From Sulfurimonadaceae bacterium (lineage in GTDB: Bacteria > Campylobacterota > Campylobacteria > Campylobacterales > Sulfurimonadaceae), in NCBI GenBank assembly GCA_026193155.1, contig JAPHSI010000112.1:1-14493 (forward strand): a DNA stretch of 14,493 nt, in the 5' to 3' direction. A program made the position numbers and the translations under genes. Shown piece after piece: positions 1 through 6,618 of the stretch. How positions within the stretch are numbered: position 1 is the stretch's first letter; the number at the start of each line of letters is the position of its first letter. The notes under the pieces are model-generated. The model saw nothing but the letters and a program-made list of their open reading frames with translations, made no database searches and was not told where the DNA came from.

Positions 1-21
1 AGACGTTACGAATCACGCCTA

Positions 22-47
22 TAATATAAGCCTTCGGGCTTGTATTA
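22..47. terminator. TTCG-loop hairpin, possible terminator of an upstream gene
   Basis: Positions 22-32 pair with 37-47 around the tetraloop TTCG, giving an 11-bp stem with one G-T pair and a GCC/GGC core at the loop. This is the most stable-looking hairpin in the window. Neither strand has a clean T tract directly after the stem, so it may be a terminator of whatever lies before base 1 or a processing or stability element. What gene it serves cannot be seen. Confidence 0.5.
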
Positions 48-115
48 CTCTACTAATCAACCAAATCTCAAAAATTTTTAAATTTTTCAAATAATCTTAT
101 TTATACCCTACTCAG

Positions 116-121
116 TATACT
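116..121 (+). promoter_or_regulatory. Candidate -10 box for the transposase-like gene
   Basis: TATACT lies 32 bases before the TTG start, which predicts a transcript start near base 128 and a leader of about 26 bases carrying the ribosome binding site. No convincing -35 is visible; A/T tracts lie upstream. Inference from motif and spacing only. Confidence 0.35.
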
Positions 122-153
122 TTTGTTAATATAGTTTTAAAAAAGAGGATGTT

Positions 154-819
154 TTGGGATTTAGCAAATGTATATTTTGTCAAAATCATCTTTACAAGCT
201 TTCAGACGGTATGCTTAAATGTTCTTGTTGCAAACGTAAATACAGCCCATCTAAACTTAAACGTGATTTTGCAGTTATTGATGCATTTATAGAAAATATG
301 AGTATTCTTCATGCAAGCATGCAGCTGAATCTAAACTATCAAAGTGTTAAACGTCGTTACGATAAACTTCGTGCATTTAGTATAAATATATGTGAAGATG
401 TTTCTGAAACATTTAAATTTGAAGAATTTGAAGAATACTGCTTTTCTTATAATAGACACAAAAAAGAAACAAATAACCTATTTAAATCATATAACTTTAT
501 CACTTTTGCTGCAAAAGAAGGTGTTTATAACTTTACTCTCCCATCTTTGGAACGCTTTAAAGGAAACCTTAGCGAAACCGATGAGCAGATTCATCTTATG
601 AAACGATTTATGCGTAATAGCCATATTGGCAAATTAAAAAATCACGATAACAATATTAATATGTTTTGGGAGTTTTTTGAAAATCATATATCAAGATTTA
701 AAGGTGTAGATGCCAAAAACTTCGGAATCTATCTTAAAGAGGCTGAATTCAAATTCAACCATTCAAAAGAGAAACAAAAAGAATTGCTAAAAATCGCATG
801 GATTGAATCTATGCGATAA
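154..819 (+). CDS. Degenerate IS1595-type transposase-like protein, zinc ribbon plus HTH
   Basis: 221 residues. The start is TTG at 154, preceded by AGAGGA at 144-149; the nearby ATG at 149 is in another frame. Residues C6, C9, C23 and C26 form a CxxC-CxxC zinc ribbon, followed by a basic helical stretch (about 35-75) like the N-terminal DNA-binding part of IS1595/ISXO2 transposases. The C-terminus (about 166-205) matches the end of that catalytic domain, with FW at 171-172, KGV at 183-185 and YLKEAEFKFN at 193-202. However, the position that normally holds the catalytic Glu appears to be N169, and the block that normally carries the second Asp is nearly absent, so the protein is probably not an active transposase. 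No IS-style terminal repeats were seen, and only 14 bases separate it from the stop of the receptor gene on the other strand. It could be a domesticated DNA-binding protein or a decaying remnant; the frame is intact. Confidence 0.7.
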   Translation: MGFSKCIFCQNHLYKLSDGMLKCSCCKRKYSPSKLKRDFAVIDAFIENMSILHASMQLNLNYQSVKRRYDKLRAFSINICEDVSETFKFEEFEEYCFSYNRHKKETNNLFKSYNFITFAAKEGVYNFTLPSLERFKGNLSETDEQIHLMKRFMRNSHIGKLKNHDNNINMFWEFFENHISRFKGVDAKNFGIYLKEAEFKFNHSKEKQKELLKIAWIESMR

Positions 820-833
820 ATTGGTTTAGAGTT

Positions 834-2858
834 TTAAAAAGTGTAACTTACACCTCCACGAACCATACGTGGTTCAAGTGGATGATAGTGCAAGTCTTCA
901 ACCCCTTCGCTTGGCTCACCGTTTAGTCTTGAAGTGTAATAATAATCTATATCATGGTCTTTACTATCAAAAATATTTAACAGCTCCACCCATAGTTTCA
1001 ACTTTTTAAATTTATACCCGGCAGAAGCATTAAAAATTGTCGAAGAATCAGAACGCTTTTCATTTTTACTATCAAGGGTACGCTTCCCAAAGTGACGCAT
1101 ACGTAGTGATCCAAATATACCTTTTTTCTTAGAATATGAGATTCCGGCCGCTGCCACAATAGGTAGACTCCCCTCAATATAATTACCCTCTTGGATATCA
1201 TCTTCTTTAAAACGGGAATGACTGTATGCAAGTTCTAAGTCGGCACTGAAGTTATTATTAAACCAGTAATATCCGCTAAATTCTACTCCATAACGGCGAC
1301 TTGCACGATTTGCTTCTGTTGTACCTGCATCACCCACATACAATAATTCTGAATCAATATCTAATGCCCAAAGTGCTAACGAGAGGTGCATAGAGTCTCT
1401 ATCATAATACCTTACGCCTATTTCTGCACCGTTTGTTTTAACTAGCAAATCAACTTGATTTACAAGATCGCTGCTTATCGGATCTATATTTATTGTCGCT
1501 CCGCGTGCATCATTGGAATGAAAGCCACTTCCTGCACTAAGATATGTCTCAAGCTTATTGTTAAATTCATATATAAGGTTAAGTTTTGGACTAAATATTC
1601 CTGCATCATCATTACCGCTGTTAGCTTTTAGTTGAGCATCTACATCTACGAAGTAATGATCATAACGTAATCCAAGAGTAAGAGTTAATGCATCGCTAAA
1701 CATACCTTGAGCTTGCCAATAAAAAGCGCCTGAACCCTCTTTGACCGAATCATCTCTAACCGTACCCATACGATTGCCTGCAACCGTATGGTATAGTCCC
1801 ACTTCTTTTATATCATCATAACGAAACTCCGTACCAAAACTATGCATTAAATATATGTCGCTTATTTTAGATTCAAGAGTATACTCGGCATTTAAACCAT
1901 AAATATTGCGTTTATCTACTTGTTCAAACTCATCACCATTAAGAGGATCTTCAAGAGCATAAGTGAAATCAGATATTAAATACATATCATAATTAACTGC
2001 ATAGATATTTGCCTTTAGCCCATTACCTTCAAGTGATGCCGAAATACTATAGCGACTTGATTCACCACCTGCATCCGTGTCGATTGAACCATATGTATCT
2101 ATTAGTCCTGATTTTACCGCACGTAGAGGAATCTGATCGGCTGCGTTCCAGCTATTATCGTATGCCATTAGAGTGATTCCGGTAGTATAATCTCCTAAAG
2201 TAGTTGTATATCTAAATAGTGTACTGATTTTTTTTATATCTTCATTTATACCGCTCCATGCTCCATCATAACTATTATGTTCTACCGCACCGTAAAAATG
2301 ACCGTTCCCGATATCTTCAGATACAATGCCCACTGCACGCAAATAGTTATATTCGCCATATGTTAGAGAAACTTCGTTTTGAGCTCGTTTTTTAAGTGAA
2401 AAGTGTGCACTTCCTGCGGCGGAAAAATCACCTGAATCAGCACGATAAGAACCTTTTGCATATTCGATTGTCTCAATAGTCTCAGGGATGATAAAATTAA
2501 GATCGGTATAACCCTGCCCATGTCCATGTGTACGCATATTAAGTGGCATACCATCAATATAGGTAGCAAAGTCGGTACCGTGGTCTAAGTTAAATCCACG
2601 TAAAAAATACTGATTGGCTTTTCCTGTGCCGCTGTGTTGTGTAACAACCATACCCGGGACAAATTCCAACACCTCTCCCGTACGTAGTAAAGGGCGTTGT
2701 TCTATCTCCTTCTCACCCACTATTCCTTCTGATGCACTCAAACTTTCACCCAAAATATTTTGACGATGTCCGCTAATTTCAACAGAATCTAGAGTTACCG
2801 TCTCCCCAGCTATTAACGCAGTAGTAAAAAAAAGCAAATACCTTATAATAAAATGCAT
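834..2858 (-). CDS. TonB-dependent outer-membrane receptor
   Basis: 674 residues, a normal length for a TonB-dependent receptor that takes up metal chelates, cobalamin or similar ligands across the outer membrane using TonB-ExbBD energy. A signal peptide covers about residues 1-18 (cleavage after ALIAG is likely). A TonB-box-like ETVTLDSVEI follows at 19-28, then the plug domain (about 45-155) with LRGF at 86-89 and YIDGMP at 100-105, then a long beta-barrel ending in the aromatic terminus SYTF. The plug has a conspicuous histidine group (H93, H111, H113; motif THGHGQGY at 110-117). The ATG at 2858 is preceded by AAGGAAAAA. The gene stands alone; no TonB, ExbB, ABC transporter or siderophore gene is nearby, so the ligand cannot be named. 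The histidines make a metal a reasonable guess, no more. It converges with the transposase-like gene. Confidence 0.93.
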   Translation of the reverse strand: MHFIIRYLLFFTTALIAGETVTLDSVEISGHRQNILGESLSASEGIVGEKEIEQRPLLRTGEVLEFVPGMVVTQHSGTGKANQYFLRGFNLDHGTDFATYIDGMPLNMRTHGHGQGYTDLNFIIPETIETIEYAKGSYRADSGDFSAAGSAHFSLKKRAQNEVSLTYGEYNYLRAVGIVSEDIGNGHFYGAVEHNSYDGAWSGINEDIKKISTLFRYTTTLGDYTTGITLMAYDNSWNAADQIPLRAVKSGLIDTYGSIDTDAGGESSRYSISASLEGNGLKANIYAVNYDMYLISDFTYALEDPLNGDEFEQVDKRNIYGLNAEYTLESKISDIYLMHSFGTEFRYDDIKEVGLYHTVAGNRMGTVRDDSVKEGSGAFYWQAQGMFSDALTLTLGLRYDHYFVDVDAQLKANSGNDDAGIFSPKLNLIYEFNNKLETYLSAGSGFHSNDARGATINIDPISSDLVNQVDLLVKTNGAEIGVRYYDRDSMHLSLALWALDIDSELLYVGDAGTTEANRASRRYGVEFSGYYWFNNNFSADLELAYSHSRFKEDDIQEGNYIEGSLPIVAAAGISYSKKKGIFGSLRMRHFGKRTLDSKNEKRSDSSTIFNASAGYKFKKLKLWVELLNIFDSKDHDIDYYYTSRLNGEPSEGVEDLHYHPLEPRMVRGGVSYTF

Positions 2859-2887
2859 ACTTTTTCCTTGAATTTAAATATGCAAAA

Positions 2888-2893
2888 ATTATA
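2888..2893 (-). promoter_or_regulatory. Candidate -10 box for the TonB-dependent receptor gene
   Basis: TATAAT on the minus strand, predicting a transcript start near 2881 and a leader of about 23 bases that includes the AAGGAAAAA ribosome binding site. A TTGTCA lies upstream (2905-2910) but only 11 bases away, too close to be a regular -35. I saw no convincing Fur or Zur operator here. Confidence 0.45.
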
Positions 2894-2953
2894 TTTATAT
2901 TATTTGACAAAGCTCTGAAAAAACTTGTTTCTTATATAAAATCAGGACTAGCG

Positions 2954-4555
2954 CTAATGTTTTAATGAAAGTTCGACAAGTTTTGAAGACAACTCATAAT
3001 TTGAATCTACTATATCAACACTCTTAATTTTCGTTAGATAACTATTTTCCTCATCTGAATCAACTTTAACTACTATATTTGCAGCAGGACTATACTCTTT
3101 TAGTGCATCTATAATAAGTATCTTTTGGTGTTCGCTATGTGCAGTTACTATAATGCTTGAACTCTCCTCTACTTTTAAAGACTCCATAACCGGTCGTTTG
3201 TTAAGATGTCCAAAATATGCCATATAGCCAGCTTTCCTAGCCTTAAGTACATGTTGTAGGTTATCCGAAATTATGATAAAGTCAATACCCTTTTCATTTA
3301 GTTCTTTAGCTACTGATCTTCCAAGAGTACCAAACCCTGCAATAATAATATGATTTTGTTTATCGATAGGTGTAATAACATCTGCTTCGTAAAACTCTTT
3401 TTCAAAAAATGAAGATATTTTATATATATTTGTCAAAATAAAAGGACTTACTATCATAGTTAAAAAAATTATTATCAACAAAAGATCTGCTAAGTCGCTG
3501 TTAATAAGTTGTTTAGAAGATGCCATATCAAGTACGACAAAACCAAATCCACTGACTTGTGAAAGGGCGAGAGCTGTTTTAACGGAGGTGTTTGTATCGC
3601 TTTTTCTTTTTACAATGAAATAGATTATAATTGTTTTTACAATCATCACCAGCATAAAAAGTAAAACAACTTTGTGAAGATTTGATAAAAGATATGCCAT
3701 ATCTATCTTTGTACCGACACTAAAAAAGAAGATGCTTAAAAGTAGGTTTTTATAACTTAAAATATCCGATTCTACCTTTATATTGTACTTGGTATCGGCA
3801 ATAAGTACACCTGCTAAAAATGCACCCATTGAGTATGTAAAACCAATCTCATGTGTCAGTATGGACATCCCTATAACGATTGTAAATATAGCACCTAAAA
3901 ATATCTCTTCTAGCTGTGTATTTGCGGCAAACTTTAACATCGCTTCTACAACTCTTTCACCAATAAAGAAAACAAATGCGATAATAAAAATAAGAGCTAC
4001 AACTGTTTTTACAATAACCTCTGTTACGGAAATATCCGGACCGTGAGATAAAAAACTTATTAAAAGAAGTATAGGGATTACTGCCAAATCCTGAAAGATT
4101 AGTATTCCAACAACTTTTTTACCATATGGAGTTACAATATCTTTAGATTCTTGGAGATAAGGCATAATAATCGCTGTTGAAGATAATGAAAATGCCAAAG
4201 AGATAATAATAGATGTTTGAGCATCCAAACCAAATATATAAGAACAAAATACAAAAAATAAAACCGAATTAAAACTCATCTGAAAAGCACCGGCAATAAA
4301 GATGCTATCTTTCATCTTTTTTATTTTTTTAAAACTAAGCTCAAGTCCTATAGTAAACATCAAAAAAACAATGCCGAATTCCGCGACCAAATTCAGTGCA
4401 TCTATTTTTATCGTATTAAAATCAAAAAGATAACTGATTATTATTCCGGTGAATATATATCCTACTATATGTGATACGTTGTATCTTTTAAATAGGATAT
4501 TCATGAGTGTGGCTATAAATATAGTTGCAAAAATAGCTAAAAGTAAAGTTTCCAT
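2954..4555 (-). CDS. Kef/CPA2-type cation:proton antiporter with TrkA-N domain
   Basis: 533 residues. Residues 1-380 are a polytopic Na+/H+-exchanger-type membrane domain of about 12 helices. Family marks are LMFTIGLELSFK at 65-76, SLSSTAIIMP at 123-132, the helix-break FQDLAVIP at 154-161 and FFSVGTKID at 277-285. Residues 402-520 form a cytoplasmic Rossmann (TrkA-N/RCK) domain with the nucleotide loop GFGTLG at 407-412 and acidic D431 after the second strand, which suggests NAD(H) or a related ligand. KefB/KefC relatives are gated K+ efflux or K+/H+ exchange systems; which ion this one moves cannot be read from sequence. No KefF/KefG-like partner is adjacent. The first residues match the usual start of the family, so Met1 is probably right. 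A TATAAT ends six bases before this ATG, so the message may be leaderless. It lies 57 bases after the dGTPase-like gene and could also be read through from it. Confidence 0.9.
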   Translation of the reverse strand: METLLLAIFATIFIATLMNILFKRYNVSHIVGYIFTGIIISYLFDFNTIKIDALNLVAEFGIVFLMFTIGLELSFKKIKKMKDSIFIAGAFQMSFNSVLFFVFCSYIFGLDAQTSIIISLAFSLSSTAIIMPYLQESKDIVTPYGKKVVGILIFQDLAVIPILLLISFLSHGPDISVTEVIVKTVVALIFIIAFVFFIGERVVEAMLKFAANTQLEEIFLGAIFTIVIGMSILTHEIGFTYSMGAFLAGVLIADTKYNIKVESDILSYKNLLLSIFFFSVGTKIDMAYLLSNLHKVVLLFMLVMIVKTIIIYFIVKRKSDTNTSVKTALALSQVSGFGFVVLDMASSKQLINSDLADLLLIIIFLTMIVSPFILTNIYKISSFFEKEFYEADVITPIDKQNHIIIAGFGTLGRSVAKELNEKGIDFIIISDNLQHVLKARKAGYMAYFGHLNKRPVMESLKVEESSSIIVTAHSEHQKILIIDALKEYSPAANIVVKVDSDEENSYLTKIKSVDIVDSNYELSSKLVELSLKH

Positions 4556-4561
4556 ACCCTT

Positions 4562-4567
4562 ATTATA
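4562..4567 (-). promoter_or_regulatory. -10 box placed for a leaderless antiporter transcript
   Basis: On the minus strand TATAAT is followed by exactly six bases (AAGGGT) and then the ATG of the antiporter gene, so standard spacing puts +1 on the A of the start codon. The AGGG next to the ATG is too close to act as a normal Shine-Dalgarno site. No other strong promoter is visible in the 57-base gap. Confidence 0.45.
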
Positions 4568-4612
4568 TATAACATTTAGCTCTTTTTAGATTTTAAACTG
4601 ACTTATTTTTGT

Positions 4613-5716
4613 TCAAATTCTTCCATATATTTCATTATAAAAACTAAGTGCATATCTATCGCTCATAGATGCAATATAATCGGCAATAACTCTATGTTTT
4701 GATCTTTTATCAAGCTGTGCATAGTAATATTTAGGAAGCATCTTCTCTTCATCCATTAATGCTTTATATATACCTTCTATAGCCTGTTTGCCTGCATACA
4801 TCTTTCTTACGATGTTTTTATGCTGATACATCTTATTAAACATAAGCTTTTTAAGTTTTTTTATTTTTGTCTCTAACTCTGAATCAAAACCTATTACGAT
4901 TTCATCTTTAGCATCAAATGTAGCACAAAAAACTTGTGAACTGTTTACCTTGTTTTTTGAATAATCAAGCAAAGAATATACTAAATGATTAATCATATGC
5001 GAGCTAAAACGGTATCTAAACATCTCATCTTCTTCTTGTCCAACACCCTCAGCTTCAACTTTTTCAAGTATCTCACAAGCAAGCTCACTCTCTTTTAAAT
5101 CATCAAAAGTGATAAAACCCGAATTTACGCCGTCATCTATATCATGACTCATATATGCTATCTCATCCGCACGGTCAACGACCATAGCTTCAATTGAAGG
5201 ATGAGTATCAAGATTAAACTCTTCACCTATTTTTTTTGGCAAAAAAGATTTGTTATACGGATATGAATGTTTTAATATACCTTCCAAAGTAGCAAAAGTT
5301 AAGTTTAGTCCGTCAAACCCCGCATACCTTTTTTCCAGTTTTGATACTACGCGAAAAGATTGAAAATTATGCTCAAATCCGTTTGTAAAACCATCAGCTT
5401 TTAAGCACTCATCCAAAGTATCGCCTCCGACATGACCAAAGGGTGTATGACCTAAATCATGCGAGAGTGCAATAGCTTCGGCCAAAGACTCGTTAAGTCC
5501 TAGATTTGATGTGATGGAGCGTGCAATTTGACTAACCTCTATAGAGTGTGTTAGTCGTGTACGAAAAAAATCACCCTCATGATTTAAAAATACCTGTGTT
5601 TTATACTCAAGCTTTCTAAAGCTACCACAGTGAATAATCCTGTCTCTGTCTCTAGCATAAGGATTGCGAAAATCTTTGTCTATTTTATAGAACCTATCTG
5701 ATGGTTTATACGACAT
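4613..5716 (-). CDS. dgt: dGTPase-like deoxynucleotide triphosphohydrolase (HD domain)
   Basis: 367 residues. Dgt-family enzymes hydrolyse dGTP, or several dNTPs, to the deoxynucleoside and triphosphate in the cytoplasm and so trim the dNTP pool. The HD metal-site pattern is clear: H57 in RLTHSIEV, H86-D87 and H90 in SHDLGHTPFGH (85-95), and D184 in the VVDRADEIAY block (179-188), followed by SHDIDDG at 190-196. The N-terminus RNPYARDRDRI (17-27) and SFRKLEYKTQVF (32-43) is typical of the shorter dGTPase-like group. Length fits this group rather than the longer E. coli Dgt. It starts three bases after the stop of the yjdM-like gene with only a weak ribosome binding site, which suggests translational coupling. 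Substrate range cannot be judged from sequence; many members of this group need a dNTP activator. Confidence 0.92.
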   Translation of the reverse strand: MSYKPSDRFYKIDKDFRNPYARDRDRIIHCGSFRKLEYKTQVFLNHEGDFFRTRLTHSIEVSQIARSITSNLGLNESLAEAIALSHDLGHTPFGHVGGDTLDECLKADGFTNGFEHNFQSFRVVSKLEKRYAGFDGLNLTFATLEGILKHSYPYNKSFLPKKIGEEFNLDTHPSIEAMVVDRADEIAYMSHDIDDGVNSGFITFDDLKESELACEILEKVEAEGVGQEEDEMFRYRFSSHMINHLVYSLLDYSKNKVNSSQVFCATFDAKDEIVIGFDSELETKIKKLKKLMFNKMYQHKNIVRKMYAGKQAIEGIYKALMDEEKMLPKYYYAQLDKRSKHRVIADYIASMSDRYALSFYNEIYGRI

Positions 5717-5719
5717 AAA

Positions 5720-6235
5720 TTATGCTTTTTTAATAAACTCTGTTTTTAGAAAAATCTTTGTTCCGTTTACACGCCCTTCAACATGTGTTTCATCATTTGG
5801 AGCTAGTGCAATTCTTGTAACCGTAGTTCCGCGCTTTGCGGTAAAACCTGCACCTTTAACATCAAGGTCTTTCATAATTACGATGCTATCACCCGCTTTA
5901 AGCTCAACACCGTTACAATCCTTGTAAACAAGTTTATTTTCTTCTGCAGATATAGCTTGATCGGCTAATTTTTGTTCATCCTCTTCCATATACATCATGT
6001 CTATCATATCTTGACGACCTAGTTTATTAAAAAGAATATAGCTAAGTACTTTTACCGCCGAATCTTCACTCCACATAGAGTCATTTAAACAATTAAAATG
6101 GCTCTCATCAAGTTCACCGCTTGTTATTTGAGTGTTACATGTTGAACAAAGTGTTACAGATTTATCTGAAGGCTCAACTACAAACTCAACTAAACCCTCA
6201 TCGCTTGCACATAATTCACATTTATCTTTATTCAT
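5720..6235 (-). CDS. yjdM: YjdM/PhnA-family zinc-ribbon protein
   Basis: 171 residues from the chosen ATG. The N-terminus has a CxxC-CxxC zinc ribbon (C6, C9, C30, C33); the C-terminal 65 residues form the PhnA domain, with KDCNGVELKAGDSI, VKGAGFTAKRGT and the ending KTEFIKKA. E. coli PhnA (YjdM) was named for its position near phosphonate genes but is not a phosphonate enzyme; its role is unsettled, and no phosphonate gene is near here. I chose ATG 6235 because AGGA sits six bases before it and a TATAAT at 6264-6269 predicts a transcript start near 6257. The frame stays open to a TTG at 6274, but that codon lies upstream of the predicted transcript start. It probably forms an operon with the dGTPase-like gene three bases downstream. 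Confidence 0.88.
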   Translation of the reverse strand: MNKDKCELCASDEGLVEFVVEPSDKSVTLCSTCNTQITSGELDESHFNCLNDSMWSEDSAVKVLSYILFNKLGRQDMIDMMYMEEDEQKLADQAISAEENKLVYKDCNGVELKAGDSIVIMKDLDVKGAGFTAKRGTTVTRIALAPNDETHVEGRVNGTKIFLKTEFIKKA

Positions 6236-6263
6236 ATTGTTTCCTAATAAAATATTTATTCGA

Positions 6264-6269
6264 ATTATA
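6264..6269 (-). promoter_or_regulatory. Candidate -10 box of the yjdM-dgt unit
   Basis: TATAAT on the minus strand, with predicted start near 6257 and a leader of about 22 bases holding the AGGA site. It decides against the upstream TTG start for yjdM. No clear -35. Confidence 0.5.
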
Positions 6270-6323
6270 CCCAATTCATATTATTTGATACATAGTGAAG
6301 CTGATTAAAAATGTAGATTATAT

Positions 6324-6527
6324 TTATACTGACAAATTTATTTTGTATAGAGTTTCTTGATAACCTTTAGTAGTACCTTTTTGAGCAGCTGCTTGAGTCT
6401 CTTGAACATTCTTTTGTAATTCAGAACCTACAGATAAAACTTTTTGTGAGTCTATATTTCTCATAGAAGTAGCCGGTTGATTCATAATATCGTAAATATT
6501 ATTGATACTCGTATTTACACTAGACAT
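6324..6527 (-). CDS. Small protein of unknown function, 67 aa
   Basis: I do not recognise a family. The case for a real gene is a strong ribosome binding site (AGGGAAAG, about five bases before the ATG), a TATAAT at 6562-6567 giving a leader of about 28 bases, and its own space between two genes on the same strand. The protein is hydrophilic, rich in Ser, Asn, Gln and Thr, has no cysteine, signal peptide or membrane segment, and is probably helical in the middle (about 27-50, with repeated Gln and Ala). Length and composition resemble small motility- or secretion-associated proteins, but I see no motif that would justify that call. It lies downstream of a likely terminator of the diguanylate cyclase operon, so it is probably transcribed alone. 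Confidence 0.7.
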   Translation of the reverse strand: MSSVNTSINNIYDIMNQPATSMRNIDSQKVLSVGSELQKNVQETQAAAQKGTTKGYQETLYKINLSV

Positions 6528-6561
6528 AATAACTTTCCCTTTTTATTATATTTATTATGAA

Positions 6562-6567
6562 ATTATA
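6562..6567 (-). promoter_or_regulatory. Candidate -10 box for the 67-aa gene
   Basis: TATAAT on the minus strand; predicted start near 6555. A second TATAAT-like run closer to the gene would leave almost no leader, so this one is preferred. Confidence 0.4.
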
Positions 6568-6596
6568 ATAATAGTTTTTTAAAGTTTGTTAAAATT

Positions 6597-6618
6597 AAAA
6601 GCTCCCCTTTAAGCTTTT
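6597..6618 (-). terminator. Hairpin terminator overlapping the end of the diguanylate cyclase gene
   Basis: On the minus strand AAAAGCT pairs with AGCTTTT (7 bp) around the loop TAAAGGGG, followed by AATTTTA. The loop contains the stop codon of the diguanylate cyclase gene. The stem has only two G-C pairs and the T run is interrupted, so efficiency may be modest. Confidence 0.45.

Noticed and set aside
1..47. 3' part of a tRNA or tmRNA at the left edge
   Set aside because: CGAATCACGCC resembles a T-arm slightly, but the paired GGGTTCGAATCCC pattern, acceptor stem and CCA are missing.
392..601. 69-codon plus-strand frame inside the transposase-like gene
   Set aside because: It lies fully inside a better-supported frame, has no ribosome binding site and no recognisable protein features.
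100..833. Complete insertion sequence around the IS1595-like gene
   Set aside because: No matching terminal inverted repeats or direct repeats found, and almost no room before the receptor stop codon on the right.
998..1231. Minus-strand frame inside the TonB-dependent receptor gene
   Set aside because: Shadow of the receptor frame; the receptor barrel is clear through this stretch. The same holds for the frame at 2363-2569.
2859..2953. Fur- or Zur-type operator before the TonB-dependent receptor
   Set aside because: The gap is very A/T rich and gives partial matches by chance; no symmetric site of convincing quality was seen.
3783..4046. 87-codon plus-strand frame opposite the antiporter gene
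   Set aside because: Antisense to a well-conserved transporter domain; no gene signals. The frame at 7333-7644 opposite the diguanylate cyclase is rejected for the same reason.
6236..6274. Thirteen extra N-terminal residues for YjdM from TTG 6274
   Set aside because: The TTG overlaps the predicted promoter -10 region and lies upstream of the likely transcript start; ATG 6235 has a proper AGGA.
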